DNA of 64,000 nt from Pustulibacterium marinum (lineage in GTDB: Bacteria; Bacteroidota; Bacteroidia; Flavobacteriales; Flavobacteriaceae). The stretch is taken from positions 169,698 through 233,697 of the forward strand of contig NZ_FPBK01000005.1 of the NCBI RefSeq assembly GCF_900116665.1. Direction: 5' to 3'. Below are positions 1-10,100 of this stretch, one piece after another. The notes beneath the pieces are model-generated. The model saw nothing but the letters and a program-made list of their open reading frames with translations, was not told where the DNA came from and made no database searches. The position numbers and the translations under genes were made by a program. Within the stretch, counting starts at the first letter, position 1. Every line of letters begins with the position of its first letter.

Positions 1-2398
1 GCTTTTTCAAAATCTTATTCGCTTTTTTAATCACTTGTTGAGGCATTCCGGCCATTTTTGCTACGTGAATACCAAAACTATGCTCGCTACCACCTTCAAC
101 CAACTTTCTTAAAAACAATACATTGTCTTTGGTTTCTTTTACCGCAACATTGTAGTTTTTAATTCGATCGAACGAATTGGTCATTTCATTCAATTCGTGA
201 TAATGCGTTGCAAACAATGTTTTTGCTTTTGCAGGATGTTCATGAATGTATTCTGAAATGGCCCAAGCAATAGAAATACCGTCGTACGTGCTGGTTCCAC
301 GACCAATTTCATCGAGCAATACCAAACTTCTTTCTGAAATGTTATTCAAAATAGAAGCCGTTTCGTTCATTTCTACCATAAACGTAGATTCACCCATCGA
401 AATATTATCGCTCGCTCCTACTCTGGTAAATATTTTATCGGTTAAGCCCATTTCTACATGATCTGCCGGCACAAACGAACCAATTTGTCCCAACAACACA
501 ATCAATGCAGTTTGACGCAAAATAGCCGATTTACCACTCATGTTAGGCCCCGTAATCATAATCATTTGCTGCTCTTCCCTATCGAGATACACATCATTGG
601 CAATGTAAGCTTCTCCTATTGGCAATTGCTTTTCAATCACCGGATGGCGACCATTTTTAATATCCAACACAAAAGAATCGGAAATCTTTGGCTGTACATA
701 ATTGTTTTCGGTAGCCAATTGCGCAAATCCGCACAAACAATCTAATTGTGCAATTAACACCGCATTCGACTGTACTTGCAAAATGTATTCTTTCATCCAA
801 AGTACCAACTTGTTAAAAAGCTCTTGCTCTAAAACAGAAATCTTTTCTTCGGCACCTAAAATCTTCGCTTCGTATTCTTTTAATTCTTCAGTAATGTAAC
901 GCTCGGCATTCACCAAAGTTTGCTTACGCGTCCACTCTGACGGAACTTTATCTTTGTGAGCATTTCTAACTTCAATATAATAGCCAAACACATTGTTGCT
1001 GGCGATTTTCAAGGAAGGAATTCCGGTACGCTCAGTTTCGCGCTCCAGCATTTTATCTAAGTAATCTTTTCCGGAAAATGCTAGATTTCTGTATTCATCT
1101 AATTCTTCTGAAAAACCTTCCGCAATGCAATTTCCTTTCAGAATATTTACCGGCGCTTCTTCGTTGATCATTTCCTTAATACGCGAACGCAACAATTCAC
1201 AATCATGCAATTTATCGCCAATCACTCGTAAGGCTTCATGATCACTTGCCAAAGCCAATTGCTTTACCGGAACAGCAGCTTCCAAAGAATTTTTAAGTTG
1301 GATCACCTCGCGTGGACAAATTCTACCCGTTGCCACTTTTGAAATCAATCGTTCTAAATCGGCAATCAGTTTAATTTGATTGCGCATTTTTTGAAGTACC
1401 GTTTTGTTTTCCTGCAAATACGCCACCACTTCATGTCGACTAATAATTTTATCTGCATTCTTCAATGGCAAAGCCAACCAACGCTTCAACATACGTCCGC
1501 CCATGGCCGAAATAGTTTTGTCAATCACATCTAACAACGTCACCGCATTGGCAGAATTGGCATTGTACAATTCCAGATTTCGAATGGTAAAACGATCCAT
1601 CCAAACATATTCATCTTCTGCAATTCGGTTAATTGCTGAAATATGTTCTAATTGTTTGTGTTGGGTTTCGGACAAATAATACAAAACCGCCGCCGAAGCC
1701 AAGATTCCTTCATGCAAATGATCTACTCCAAATCCCTTTAACGATTTTGTTTTAAAATGCCCCGTTAAAGTTTCATGGGCATAATCTTCTTGGAAGATCC
1801 AATCTTCAAGATAAAACGTATTGAAATCGGTCCCGAAACTTTCGGCAAACTGTTTTTTATGTTTTTTTGAAATCAGAATCTCACTAGGCGAAAAATTCTG
1901 CAACAACTTATCAATATATTCCGTGTTTCCCTGAGCCGTTAAAAACTCACCCGTTGACACATCTAAAAAGGCAATTCCGATTTGCGTTTTTCCAAATGAG
2001 ATAGACGCCAAAAAGTTATTGGTTTTAGCATGTAAAATATCATCGTTGAGCGCAACTCCGGGCGTTACCAATTCGGTTACACCACGTTTTACAATGGTTT
2101 TGGTTTGTTTAGGATCTTCTAACTGATCGCAAATAGCAACACGCTGTCCGGCTTTTACCAATTTTGGCAGATAGGTATTCAAAGAATGATGCGGAAACCC
2201 AGCCAACTCAGAGCGTTCGCTTCCGTTATTTCTGTTGGTTAATACAATTCCCAGAATCTGAGAAGCTTTAACCGCATCTTCACCAAATGTTTCGTAAAAA
2301 TCTCCTACTCTAAAAAGTAACATTGCATCAGGATATTTCACCTTGATAGCATTGTATTGTTTCATTAACGGAGTTTCTTTCTTTGCTTTTGCTGCCAA
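1..2398 (-). CDS. mutS: DNA mismatch repair protein MutS (3' end cut by window edge)
   Basis: MutS recognises mispaired and small-loop DNA and starts methyl-independent mismatch repair with MutL. About 799 codons are visible and the last ones lie beyond base 1. The N-terminal mismatch-binding domain is clear ([11 protein letters not shown], then [16 protein letters not shown] with the Phe-x-Glu mismatch wedge, then [16 protein letters not shown]). The AAA ATPase part lies at low coordinates, ending in [13 protein letters not shown]. The start is uncertain. I chose TTG at 2398 because the family usually begins a few residues before [10 protein letters not shown]. An in-frame TTG lies at 2452 and the first ATG is at 2365. 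It diverges from the DUF1573 gene. Confidence 0.95.
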   Translation of the reverse strand, partial: MAAKAKKETPLMKQYNAIKVKYPDAMLLFRVGDFYETFGEDAVKASQILGIVLTNRNNGSERSELAGFPHHSLNTYLPKLVKAGQRVAICDQLEDPKQTKTIVKRGVTELVTPGVALNDDILHAKTNNFLASISFGKTQIGIAFLDVSTGEFLTAQGNTEYIDKLLQNFSPSEILISKKHKKQFAESFGTDFNTFYLEDWIFQEDYAHETLTGHFKTKSLKGFGVDHLHEGILASAAVLYYLSETQHKQLEHISAINRIAEDEYVWMDRFTIRNLELYNANSANAVTLLDVIDKTISAMGGRMLKRWLALPLKNADKIISRHEVVAYLQENKTVLQKMRNQIKLIADLERLISKVATGRICPREVIQLKNSLEAAVPVKQLALASDHEALRVIGDKLHDCELLRSRIKEMINEEAPVNILKGNCIAEGFSEELDEYRNLAFSGKDYLDKMLERETERTGIPSLKIASNNVFGYYIEVRNAHKDKVPSEWTRKQTLVNAERYITEELKEYEAKILGAEEKISVLEQELFNKLVLWMKEYILQVQSNAVLIAQLDCLCGFAQLATENNYVQPKISDSFVLDIKNGRHPVIEKQLPIGEAYIANDVYLDREEQQMIMITGPNMSGKSAILRQTALIVLLGQIGSFVPADHVEMGLTDKIFTRVGASDNISMGESTFMVEMNETASILNNISERSLVLLDEIGRGTSTYDGISIAWAISEYIHEHPAKAKTLFATHYHELNEMTNSFDRIKNYNVAVKETKDNVLFLRKLVEGGSEHSFGIHVAKMAGMPQQVIKKANKILKK

Positions 2399-2498
2399 TT
2401 GATTGCTTTTTTTAGTTGAATTTGTAACAAAACGCGAAGTTAGTGATTTCAAACTGCTATAGAAACGTTAAAAATACAAAAATGGGTGGTCGTATATT

Positions 2499-2529
2499 TG
2501 AATGTTTACATCTGCTTTTTATATCTTTG
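2499..2529 (+). promoter_or_regulatory. Bacteroidota-type promoter for the DUF1573 gene
   Basis: TTG at 2499-2501 is followed after 20 bases by TATCTTTG at 2522-2529, which matches the -33/-7 consensus TTG-N19-21-TAnnTTTG of Bacteroidota primary promoters. It lies 26 bases before the ATG at 2556. Confidence 0.6.
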
Positions 2530-2555
2530 ATGCTTTATAACTCAATATTTTTACC

Positions 2556-3005
2556 ATGAAAAAACTAATAATTGCTTGTAGCATTGCAGTATTAAGCGTT
2601 ACTGCTACTTTCGCTCAAACTAAAGAAACCAAGATAAATTCAACTCAGGTAACCGTAACTCAAGACGGACCTAAAATTGAATTTGCAGATGAGATCATCG
2701 ATTATGGTTCTATTGAAAATGGTGCTGATGGTTACAGAGAATTCAAATTCACGAATACTGGATCTGAGCCATTAATCATCACAAAAGCTAAAGGCTCTTG
2801 TGGATGTACAGTACCAACTGCTCCATTAAACAAGCCAATTGCTCCAGGACAGTCTGACGTAATTAAAGTACATTACGATACAAAAAGACCTGGAAAATTT
2901 GCTAAATCTGTTACGTTAACTTCAAATGCAGTAAACGCTCCAACAAAAGTGATTCGTATTAAAGGTGAAGTAGGTCCAAGACCAACAGCAGAAGCTAAAA
3001 AATAA
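2556..3005 (+). CDS. DUF1573 domain secreted protein
   Basis: A 149-residue exported protein. It has a typical signal peptide (residues 1 to about 20, ending TFAQ), then a DUF1573 domain of Ig-like beta fold. Hallmarks are the FADEIIDYGSIENG opening, FKFTNTGSEPLII, the conserved GSCGCTVP motif and HYDTKRPGKF. The function of DUF1573 proteins is not settled. They are abundant secreted or periplasmic proteins in Bacteroidota and resemble ASH/MSP-type domains. The gene is monocistronic, with its own promoter and a terminator just downstream. Confidence 0.9.
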   Translation: MKKLIIACSIAVLSVTATFAQTKETKINSTQVTVTQDGPKIEFADEIIDYGSIENGADGYREFKFTNTGSEPLIITKAKGSCGCTVPTAPLNKPIAPGQSDVIKVHYDTKRPGKFAKSVTLTSNAVNAPTKVIRIKGEVGPRPTAEAKK

Positions 3006-3035
3006 ACTTCGAAATCTTTTCGAAAAAATTATAAG

Positions 3036-3068
3036 AACTTCCTCTTTTTTAGGGGAAGTTTTTTTTTT
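3036..3068 (+). terminator. Rho-independent terminator after the DUF1573 gene
   Basis: Arms AACTTCC (3036-3042) and GGAAGTT (3054-3060) form a hairpin followed by a run of about ten T to 3068. Confidence 0.85.
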
Positions 3069-3095
3069 GATATTTGCAACCCTTAAAAAAGCAAC

Positions 3096-3623
3096 ATGAG
3101 AAAATTAAAAAACAGCGAGCTAAACAGAATTGATGTTGATACGTTTAAAGAAACTACCAAAACTCCATTGATTGTAGTTTTAGATAATATCAGAAGTTTA
3201 AACAATATTGGTTCTGTATTTAGAACTTCGGATGCTTTTTTAATTGAAAAAATTTATTTGTGCGGTATTACTGCAACACCACCAAACAAAGACATTCACA
3301 AAACTGCTTTGGGCGCTACCGATAGTGTTGCCTGGGAATATGTAGAGGACACTTTGGAATTGGTTGAAAGACTGAAATCTGAAGGTATACAAACACTTGC
3401 TATAGAACAAGCAGAAAACGCTACTATGCTAGACAATTTCACTCCACAAAAAAATCAAAAATATGCTGTTGTATTTGGAAACGAAGTAAAAGGAGTGGCA
3501 CAAAAAGTAGTTTCCGCTTGCGATGGAGTTATCGAAATTCCTCAATTTGGAACCAAACATTCTTTGAATATTTCGGTAAGTGCCGGTGTTGTCTTGTGGG
3601 ATTTATTTAGTAAACTGAAATAA
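3096..3623 (+). CDS. SpoU/TrmH-family RNA 2'-O-methyltransferase
   Basis: A 175-residue SPOUT-class methyltransferase using S-adenosylmethionine. The three family motifs are present: motif 1 NIRSLNNIGSVFRTSDA (about 32-48, with the catalytic Arg), motif 2 VFGNEVKGV (about 129-137), and motif 3 IPQFGTKHSLNISVSAGV (about 150-167), which builds the knotted AdoMet site. The length fits a minimal TrmH/TrmL-like enzyme without an extra RNA-binding domain. The target (tRNA or rRNA position) cannot be read from sequence. It converges on folK, with only 7 bases between the stops. Confidence 0.9.
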   Translation: MRKLKNSELNRIDVDTFKETTKTPLIVVLDNIRSLNNIGSVFRTSDAFLIEKIYLCGITATPPNKDIHKTALGATDSVAWEYVEDTLELVERLKSEGIQTLAIEQAENATMLDNFTPQKNQKYAVVFGNEVKGVAQKVVSACDGVIEIPQFGTKHSLNISVSAGVVLWDLFSKLK

Positions 3624-3630
3624 TTATCAT

Positions 3631-4767
3631 TTACTTTTGGAAAGCTGCAATACGCGTTAAGATTTCCTCATAATCTTCCGGGTTTGCTACAAAATCTTTA
3701 TCTGAAACATCAATAACCAAGGTATTAACATCCTTCTGAGTTCGGATAAATTCTACGTAACCATTATTGATTTTCTCAAGGTAATCTGCTGGAATTTTTT
3801 GTTCGTAATGGCGACCGCGTTTTTTGATATTCGACAACAAACGCTCCGTATTTTGATGTAAATAAATGTACAAATCTGGCTTCACCATTTCTTTGTGCAT
3901 AATATTGAACAGCTTTCTGTACAAGCTAAACTCTTCTTGCTGCAACGTAACTTTGGCAAAAATCAGGGATTTAAAAACATCATAATCAGAAACCACAAAG
4001 TCTTTAAACAAATCAAACTGCGCTAAATCATCTGAAATTTGCTGGTATCGATCAGCCAAAAAAGACATTTCCAACGGAAACGCATACCGACTGTTATCTT
4101 CGTAAAATTTAGGTAAAAACGGATTATCTGCAAAACGCTCTAAAACCAATTTCGCATTGTAATCTTCCGAAATTTTTGTTGCTAAGGTTGTTTTTCCCGC
4201 GCCAATATTTCCTTCAATTGCAATATAATTGAATCGTGAAAACAGTTGTTTTTTGGATGGATTGATCAACACCTCAGCAGTTTGCTCAATTTCGCTATCA
4301 TCAGGACATTCATCTAACAATTCGGAAATACTTTTCTTAAGTATCGGATGTACTTTTCCGGGAGCAATCGCAGCCAAAGGTTCTAGCACAAATTTGCGCA
4401 ATTGCAATTGTGGATGCGGAATTTGCAACCTATCAGAATTGAGAATTTCATCTTCATAAAAAATAATATCCAAATCGATAATTCGAGATTGATACCCGTT
4501 TACATCTTTTCGGACACGTCCTAAATCCAATTCAATCTGAAGAAAAACATCTAACACCTCAACAGGTGATAATTGGGTTTGTACAGCAAAACAAGCATTC
4601 AAAAATTCAGCACCATCAAAACCCCATGCAGGCGTTTCGAACACAGGAGAAACTGAAGTAATTTCACCTATGCGAACAGCAACTTCTTCCAATGCTTTGT
4701 TTAAATTCTGTAACTTATTTCCAATATTGCTACCAATAGCAGCAAAGACCTTTGAACGCTTTTCCAT
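3631..4767 (-). CDS. folK: HPPK (FolK) fused to a deoxynucleoside kinase
   Basis: A 378-residue two-enzyme fusion. Residues 1 to about 160 are 6-hydroxymethyl-7,8-dihydropterin pyrophosphokinase of folate synthesis (AAIGSNIGNK, PAWGFDGAEFLNACF, GRVRKDVNGYQSRIIDLDI with the Mg-binding DLD, IPHPQLQLRKFVLEPL). Residues about 178-378 are a deoxyadenosine/deoxyguanosine-kinase-type dNK (P-loop GNIGAGKT at 186-193, then FLADRYQQ and KRGRHYEQKI). I use the ATG at 4767 rather than an ATG 22 codons upstream, because the catalytic domain begins MEKRSKVFAAIGSN. The fusion looks intact, with no stop or frameshift at the junction. It diverges from sppA. Confidence 0.93.
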   Translation of the reverse strand: MEKRSKVFAAIGSNIGNKLQNLNKALEEVAVRIGEITSVSPVFETPAWGFDGAEFLNACFAVQTQLSPVEVLDVFLQIELDLGRVRKDVNGYQSRIIDLDIIFYEDEILNSDRLQIPHPQLQLRKFVLEPLAAIAPGKVHPILKKSISELLDECPDDSEIEQTAEVLINPSKKQLFSRFNYIAIEGNIGAGKTTLATKISEDYNAKLVLERFADNPFLPKFYEDNSRYAFPLEMSFLADRYQQISDDLAQFDLFKDFVVSDYDVFKSLIFAKVTLQQEEFSLYRKLFNIMHKEMVKPDLYIYLHQNTERLLSNIKKRGRHYEQKIPADYLEKINNGYVEFIRTQKDVNTLVIDVSDKDFVANPEDYEEILTRIAAFQK

Positions 4768-4806
4768 AATCAGGCGCAAAGTAAACAAAAAGACATCACA
4801 AAAAGT

Positions 4807-4814
4807 TACCTTTG
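4807..4814 (+). promoter_or_regulatory. -7 box upstream of sppA
   Basis: TACCTTTG matches TAnnTTTG and lies 22 bases before the sppA ATG. I could not see a good -33 TTG at the right spacing, so only this half is claimed. Confidence 0.45.
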
Positions 4815-4836
4815 CCCGCATTTTAATAAACACACT

Positions 4837-6609
4837 ATGGCTTTTTTAAGAAATTTATTAGCTACCATTCTTGGATTTTTTATTGCAACCGGAATTCTAT
4901 TTTTTGGTTTTTTGATTTTCATAAGCATCATGTCATCTTCTGACGAAGAAGCGTTGGCTATCAAAGACAATAGCATATTGGAAATTGACTTAGACCAACC
5001 TATTGAAGACTATGGCGGTACTTATACTGCAGAAAATTTTGAGTATTCAGAATCTGACTACTCTGGGTTATTTCATATTCTAAAAGCCATTGATATTGCA
5101 AAAACAGATGATAAAATAAAAGGAATCAGTATTCATAATACCTCAGGGACGCAAGGAGGAATTGCTACCATCAAAGCGCTGAGAGACGCCCTAATATCCT
5201 TTAAAGAGTCAGGTAAATTTGTGTATAGCTACGGTGATATGTACACCCAAAAAGATTATTACCTAAGCTCTGTTGCGGATTCAATTTACATCAATCCAAT
5301 TGGAGATTTTGAGTTCAAAGGATTGGCTTCCGAAGTTTTATTCTTCAAAGATCTTCAAGACAATACTGGAGTAAAAATGGAAGTAATTCGCCACGGAAAA
5401 TATAAAAGTGCTGTAGAACCATTTCTTCAAAATAGCATGAGTGAAGCAAATAGAGAACAAATTACAGCATTGCTAACCTCCGTTTGGAACACGATTTTAG
5501 ACGATGTTTCCAACAGTAGAAATATTTCAAAAGAACAATTGAACAGTATTGCAGATGATCTTGCTGCAAGAACTCCGCAAAAGGCCTTATCAACTGGCTT
5601 AGCAGATGTAGTTGCCTACCAAGATGAATACGAGAGTTTGCTACGTAACAAATCTGGCCTATCAGATAATGATGACTTAGAGTTTGTAGATATTTTTGAA
5701 TATAGTGACAAAAAAGGTAGAAAAGCCATTTTGAACAAACCTAATAACAAGATCGCTGTAATTTTTGCACAAGGAGAAATCATGTATGGTAAAGGAAGTA
5801 ACCAAGTTATTGGTCAGGAGATCATGATTGAATCGTTACGCGATGCAAGAGAAGATGATGATGTAAAGGGCATCGTTTTAAGAGTAAATTCACCAGGAGG
5901 AAGTGCTTTAGCTTCAGATATTATTTGGAGAGAAATAGAAATTACTAAAAAAGAAAAACCAGTATACGTTTCTATGGGAAATTATGCTGCTTCGGGCGGA
6001 TACTATATTTCTTGTGGAGCTGAAAAAATTATTGCAGAACCCAATACCATTACAGGTTCCATTGGAGTTTTTGGAATGCTACCAAACGTAAAAGGGCTGG
6101 CTGACAAATGGGGAATTCATGCAGAGCAAGTACAAACCAATAAAAATGCCGCAGGTTATAGTGTTTTTCAAGAATTAGATGGAAACACCAAAGAAGTAAT
6201 TCTAGAGGGTATTGAAACCATTTATGAAACCTTTGTAAACAAGGTTGCTGAAGGTAGAAATATGACTTTTGAAGAAGTAGACGCTATTGCGCAAGGACGC
6301 GTTTGGAGCGGAACCGATGCTATAAAAAATGGACTTGTTGATAAACTTGGAGGGTTAGAAACCACTGTAAACATGTTGGCTGAAGACAAAAACATAGGTG
6401 ATTTTACCATAGAAACCTATCCAAAATACGAAGTGACTTTGGGAGAAATTATTATAAAAAACTTAACTTCACCAAAAACCGAATTAACCCAAGAAGCTAT
6501 CAAAGCACAGATTGGTGAAGAAACCTATCAAGTTATTGAACAATTAAAACAGTTTCAAGAAATGAAAGGAATTCAAGCCAGATTACCATTTGAGCTTCGT
6601 ATTCATTAA
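4837..6609 (+). CDS. sppA: Signal peptide peptidase SppA, 67K type
   Basis: A 590-residue inner-membrane serine protease that degrades cleaved signal peptides. It has an N-terminal transmembrane anchor (about 6-30) and two tandem S49 domains, as in the long E. coli form. The Ser-Lys dyad can be placed: Lys190 in GKYKSAVEPF in the N-terminal repeat and Ser386 in MGNYAASGGYYIS in the C-terminal repeat. NSPGGSALASD (351-361) is the conserved substrate-binding segment. The next gene starts 5 bases after the stop, so the two are probably co-transcribed. Confidence 0.95.
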   Translation: MAFLRNLLATILGFFIATGILFFGFLIFISIMSSSDEEALAIKDNSILEIDLDQPIEDYGGTYTAENFEYSESDYSGLFHILKAIDIAKTDDKIKGISIHNTSGTQGGIATIKALRDALISFKESGKFVYSYGDMYTQKDYYLSSVADSIYINPIGDFEFKGLASEVLFFKDLQDNTGVKMEVIRHGKYKSAVEPFLQNSMSEANREQITALLTSVWNTILDDVSNSRNISKEQLNSIADDLAARTPQKALSTGLADVVAYQDEYESLLRNKSGLSDNDDLEFVDIFEYSDKKGRKAILNKPNNKIAVIFAQGEIMYGKGSNQVIGQEIMIESLRDAREDDDVKGIVLRVNSPGGSALASDIIWREIEITKKEKPVYVSMGNYAASGGYYISCGAEKIIAEPNTITGSIGVFGMLPNVKGLADKWGIHAEQVQTNKNAAGYSVFQELDGNTKEVILEGIETIYETFVNKVAEGRNMTFEEVDAIAQGRVWSGTDAIKNGLVDKLGGLETTVNMLAEDKNIGDFTIETYPKYEVTLGEIIIKNLTSPKTELTQEAIKAQIGEETYQVIEQLKQFQEMKGIQARLPFELRIH

Positions 6610-6614
6610 GATTC

Positions 6615-7322
6615 ATGACTCAGAAAGACAAAAAACTAGCTTTTACTATTTATTTGTATTTGGGAGCGTTGTTTATAACCTCCCTAGTGGTTTCAAACCT
6701 AATCTTTCAAAAGTTTTTTTATTGGTATCCATTTGGAGATATTCAAATATTTGGAGCCAATCTTTTTGAAATTTCAGTGGGGATTCTTCCCTATCCAATT
6801 ACTTTCTTAATAACCGATTTGATATCAGAAATCTACGGACAGCAAAAAGCAAATCAAGTAGTAAAAGCCGGGATTTTTGCCTCTTTTTTTTCCATGTTGA
6901 TTGTTTTAGTGGCAAACCAAACCAATTCGCTACCAACCTCGCCAATTGACTCTAAAACATTTTCCAGCGTATTTGCATTATCGCCAATTGCCGTTTTAGC
7001 TTCAATGATGGCCTATTTGTTGGCGCAATTCATAGACATCAAAATATATCATTTTTGGAAACAGCTTACCAAAGGAAAATACCTTTGGATTAGAAATAAT
7101 TTCTCCACATTCACTTCGCAATTTGTAGATACACTCACCGTAATTCTTCTCATGTGTCTTTTTGGAGTTTTACCTTGGAGTTCCTTTTATGGCCTATTAA
7201 TTAGTGGTTTTATTTTTAAAGTGATTGTTGCTATTCTAGACACCCCTTTCCTTTATTTATTCACCTATTTCTTTAGAAAAAGATTCAATTTAGAGATTGG
7301 AGAAGAAATTAACATAGATTAA
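6615..7322 (+). CDS. Queuosine precursor transporter (YhhQ/VUT family, DUF165)
   Basis: A 235-residue polytopic membrane protein with about six hydrophobic segments. The family pattern is clear: FEISVGILPYPITFLITDLISEIYG near residues 50-75, then QFIDIKIYHFWK and RNNFSTFTSQFVDT. Members take up queuosine precursors (preQ0/preQ1) for tRNA wobble-base modification. It sits 5 bases after sppA and is probably read through from it. No queuosine gene is nearby, so substrate is assigned from family only. Confidence 0.88.
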   Translation: MTQKDKKLAFTIYLYLGALFITSLVVSNLIFQKFFYWYPFGDIQIFGANLFEISVGILPYPITFLITDLISEIYGQQKANQVVKAGIFASFFSMLIVLVANQTNSLPTSPIDSKTFSSVFALSPIAVLASMMAYLLAQFIDIKIYHFWKQLTKGKYLWIRNNFSTFTSQFVDTLTVILLMCLFGVLPWSSFYGLLISGFIFKVIVAILDTPFLYLFTYFFRKRFNLEIGEEINID

Positions 7323-7377
7323 ACACTTCATCTTTTCAGTTTGATGTATTTTCAGGTTAAATTTTGAAAATAACCAT

Positions 7378-9999
7378 ATGAAGAAGTTTTTAAAAGTTGC
7401 CGGTATTATTTTACTGGTTTTCATAATTGCCATAATTGCCATTCCTTTTGTTTTCAAAGGAAAAATTGAGCAACTGATCAAAGACAACATTAATAAAAAC
7501 CTAAACGCGAAGCTAGAATTTGCAGAGACTGATATCAGTCTAATTCGGAATTTCCCGAATGCTTCGATTCAAATTACAAATCTTACACTAACCAATTACG
7601 CTCCATTTCAGGGAGACACTTTGGTAAGCGCAAAAGATGTAAATCTAAAAATGTCACTTTCAGAATTAATGAGTATTAGTGACGGAATTAAAATCGATTA
7701 TTTTTCTATTGATGGTGCAAAAGTAAATGTGCGTGTTAACAAAGATGGTTTAGCCAATTATGACATTGCCAAAGAAACAACTACTGCAACAGCTACCACT
7801 GAAAGTAGCGAAAGTTCAACTATAGAACTTTCTGTTCAAGGGTACGAAATCACCAATAGCTATGTAGATTACAACGATGAAAGTCTTGGAATGGAATTTA
7901 TTATTGATAGTCTAAACCATAGCGGAAGCGGAGATCTTTCTGCAGTAACATCTGAATTAGATACCAAAACCACAGCGCTTGTAAGTTTTGTAATGGATAG
8001 TACTGCCTATTTAAGCAAAAATCCTGTGCAGCTAGATGCCGTTTTGGGTGTAGATCTTGAAAAAAGCAAATACACATTTTTAGATAATAAATTACTCATC
8101 AATCAACTTCCTTTAGTTTTTGATGGCTATGTTCAAGTGAATGAAAATAATCAAGAACTAGACATTACTTTTGAAACACCTTCTTCTGATTTCAAAAACT
8201 TCCTTGCCGTTATTCCAGAAGCGTATGCTAAAGATTTGGAAAATGTACAAACCCAAGGTGAAGCTTATATAAAAGGTAAAGCAGGTGGCGTTATTGATGA
8301 TGACCACATTCCAACTTTTGACATAGAAATAGCATCTAACAATGCAATGTTTAAATATCCCGATTTACCAAAAGCGGTTAAAAACATTGATATCAAAACA
8401 ATCATTTCTAACACAACAGGAATTACCAATGACACCGAGGTGAATGTAGAAAATTTAGCTTTTACTATAGATCAAGATTCTTTCAAAGGAAATGCATTGA
8501 TTAACAACATTATTGAAAACCCAAAAGTTAAAGCCAACGTAGGTGGAAGAATTAACTTAGCAAATCTTAGCAAAGCGTATCCGGTAGAATTAGACATTCC
8601 ACTTTCCGGAATTTTGGATGCAAATATTGCTACTGCTTTTGATATGGAATCAATTGAAAAAGAACAATATCAAAACACGAAAAATAGCGGAAACATGACT
8701 TTAAGCGGATTTACATACAACTCTGAAGACATGAAAAATCCACTTACCATTAATAAAACTTCATTGACTTTCAACACCACAACAGTAAGTTTGAATGAAT
8801 TTGATGCAAAATCTGGAACTACCGATATTGAAGCAAAAGGAACTATTACCAATTTTCTTGGTTATATGTTTAATGATGAATTGCTCAAAGGTAATTTCAC
8901 CATTAATTCAGACAACTTTAATCTAAATGATTTTATGGTAGAAGAAACAGAAGTAGTTGCATCAAAAGATTCTGAAACCAAAACAGAAATTGTAACAACA
9001 GGTGAAGAACAAATAAAAATCCCAGCATTTCTGGATGCAACAGTTGCCGTAAATGCAAAGAAAGTAAAGTATGATAATTTAGACCTTACCGATGCTAAAG
9101 GAACTTTGGTCATCAAGGACGAAACAGCAACATTGAAAAATGTTTCTACCAATCTTTTAGGAGGAAATGTAACTCTTAACGGAAATGTATCTACCAAAGG
9201 GCAAACTCCTAATTTTGATATGGACTTAGGGATTAATTCTTTCACTATATCAAAAGCATTCGAAGAATTAGACCTATTGAAGGCTTTAGCGCCAATAGCG
9301 CAGGCAATAGAAGGTAAATTAAATTCTTCCGTATCACTTTCCGGTAACTTGGATAAAAGTTTAGCTCCAGATCTTACAACCCTTTCCGGGAATCTCTTAG
9401 CAGAATTATTGAATACGGATATCAATGCTGAAAACTCTCAGGCTTTATCATTATTAAACAATAATTTGAAGTTTATAGATTTAGATAATTTGAATTTGAA
9501 AGATCTAAAAGCAGCTTTAACTTTTGAAAACGGAAAAGTGAATGTAAAACCATTTCAGGTAAGTTACAAGGATGTGAAAATTGATATTTCCGGTAGTCAT
9601 GGTTTTGATAAATCTATGAGTTATAATTTCACCTTTGATGTTCCTGCTAAATATTTGGGAAGTGATATTTCTAAATTAATCAGTCAGTTGAACGATACCA
9701 GTATAGAAAATACTAAAGTTCCTGTTACTGCAAATCTTTCCGGTACGTTTACAAATCCAAAAGTAAATACCGACATTCAACAAGCTGTGACAAATTTGAC
9801 CAAACAACTGGTAGAAAAACAAAAACAGCAATTGATAGATAAAGGAAAAGACAAAGCCCAGGAAGCTATAAGCAATATTATAAGTGGAAACACCACAAAG
9901 TCTGATACTACGAAAACTAATTCTAGTCAGCAAGAAGAAGTAAAAAGTGCGGTAAAAGATGCTTTAAATGGATTATTTGGCAAGAAAAAAGAAGAATAA
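7378..9999 (+). CDS. AsmA-like outer-membrane-biogenesis family protein
   Basis: An 873-residue protein with one N-terminal membrane segment (about 4-25) followed by a long beta-rich periplasmic region. The N-terminal AsmA part (KFAETDISLIRNFPNASIQI-like segment, residues about 40-70) and the C-terminal AsmA_2 repeats (LGGNVTLNGNVSTKG, LNSSVSLSGNLDKSL, LNDTS...VPVTANLSGTFTNP) are recognisable. The C-terminus is Lys/Gln/Ser-rich and low complexity. AsmA/TamB/YhdP relatives form bridge-like grooves thought to carry phospholipid between membranes. A lipid-transport role here is inferred from the family. It follows the VUT gene by 55 bases and ends at a strong terminator. Confidence 0.85.
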   Translation: MKKFLKVAGIILLVFIIAIIAIPFVFKGKIEQLIKDNINKNLNAKLEFAETDISLIRNFPNASIQITNLTLTNYAPFQGDTLVSAKDVNLKMSLSELMSISDGIKIDYFSIDGAKVNVRVNKDGLANYDIAKETTTATATTESSESSTIELSVQGYEITNSYVDYNDESLGMEFIIDSLNHSGSGDLSAVTSELDTKTTALVSFVMDSTAYLSKNPVQLDAVLGVDLEKSKYTFLDNKLLINQLPLVFDGYVQVNENNQELDITFETPSSDFKNFLAVIPEAYAKDLENVQTQGEAYIKGKAGGVIDDDHIPTFDIEIASNNAMFKYPDLPKAVKNIDIKTIISNTTGITNDTEVNVENLAFTIDQDSFKGNALINNIIENPKVKANVGGRINLANLSKAYPVELDIPLSGILDANIATAFDMESIEKEQYQNTKNSGNMTLSGFTYNSEDMKNPLTINKTSLTFNTTTVSLNEFDAKSGTTDIEAKGTITNFLGYMFNDELLKGNFTINSDNFNLNDFMVEETEVVASKDSETKTEIVTTGEEQIKIPAFLDATVAVNAKKVKYDNLDLTDAKGTLVIKDETATLKNVSTNLLGGNVTLNGNVSTKGQTPNFDMDLGINSFTISKAFEELDLLKALAPIAQAIEGKLNSSVSLSGNLDKSLAPDLTTLSGNLLAELLNTDINAENSQALSLLNNNLKFIDLDNLNLKDLKAALTFENGKVNVKPFQVSYKDVKIDISGSHGFDKSMSYNFTFDVPAKYLGSDISKLISQLNDTSIENTKVPVTANLSGTFTNPKVNTDIQQAVTNLTKQLVEKQKQQLIDKGKDKAQEAISNIISGNTTKSDTTKTNSSQQEEVKSAVKDALNGLFGKKKEE

Positions 10000-10023
10000 C
10001 ACACGTAAAATTAGATTTAAATA

Positions 10024-10054
10024 ACAAAAGCCGCTTTCAACAAGCGGCTTTTGT
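10024..10054. terminator. Bidirectional terminator between convergent genes
   Basis: Perfect arms ACAAAAGCCGCT (10024-10035) and AGCGGCTTTTGT (10043-10054) with a 7-base loop. A/T tracts on both sides let it serve both the AsmA-like gene (+) and the DUF2797 gene (-). Confidence 0.85.
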
Positions 10055-10100
10055 TATTATGTCAAAAACATATTTGATTTATAATTAAAGTCAGAGCAAA

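Noticed and set aside
8862..9425. A 187-codon open frame antisense to the AsmA-like gene
   Set aside because: It lies wholly inside a well-supported gene, has no recognisable domain and uses residues expected from a shadow of the sense codons.
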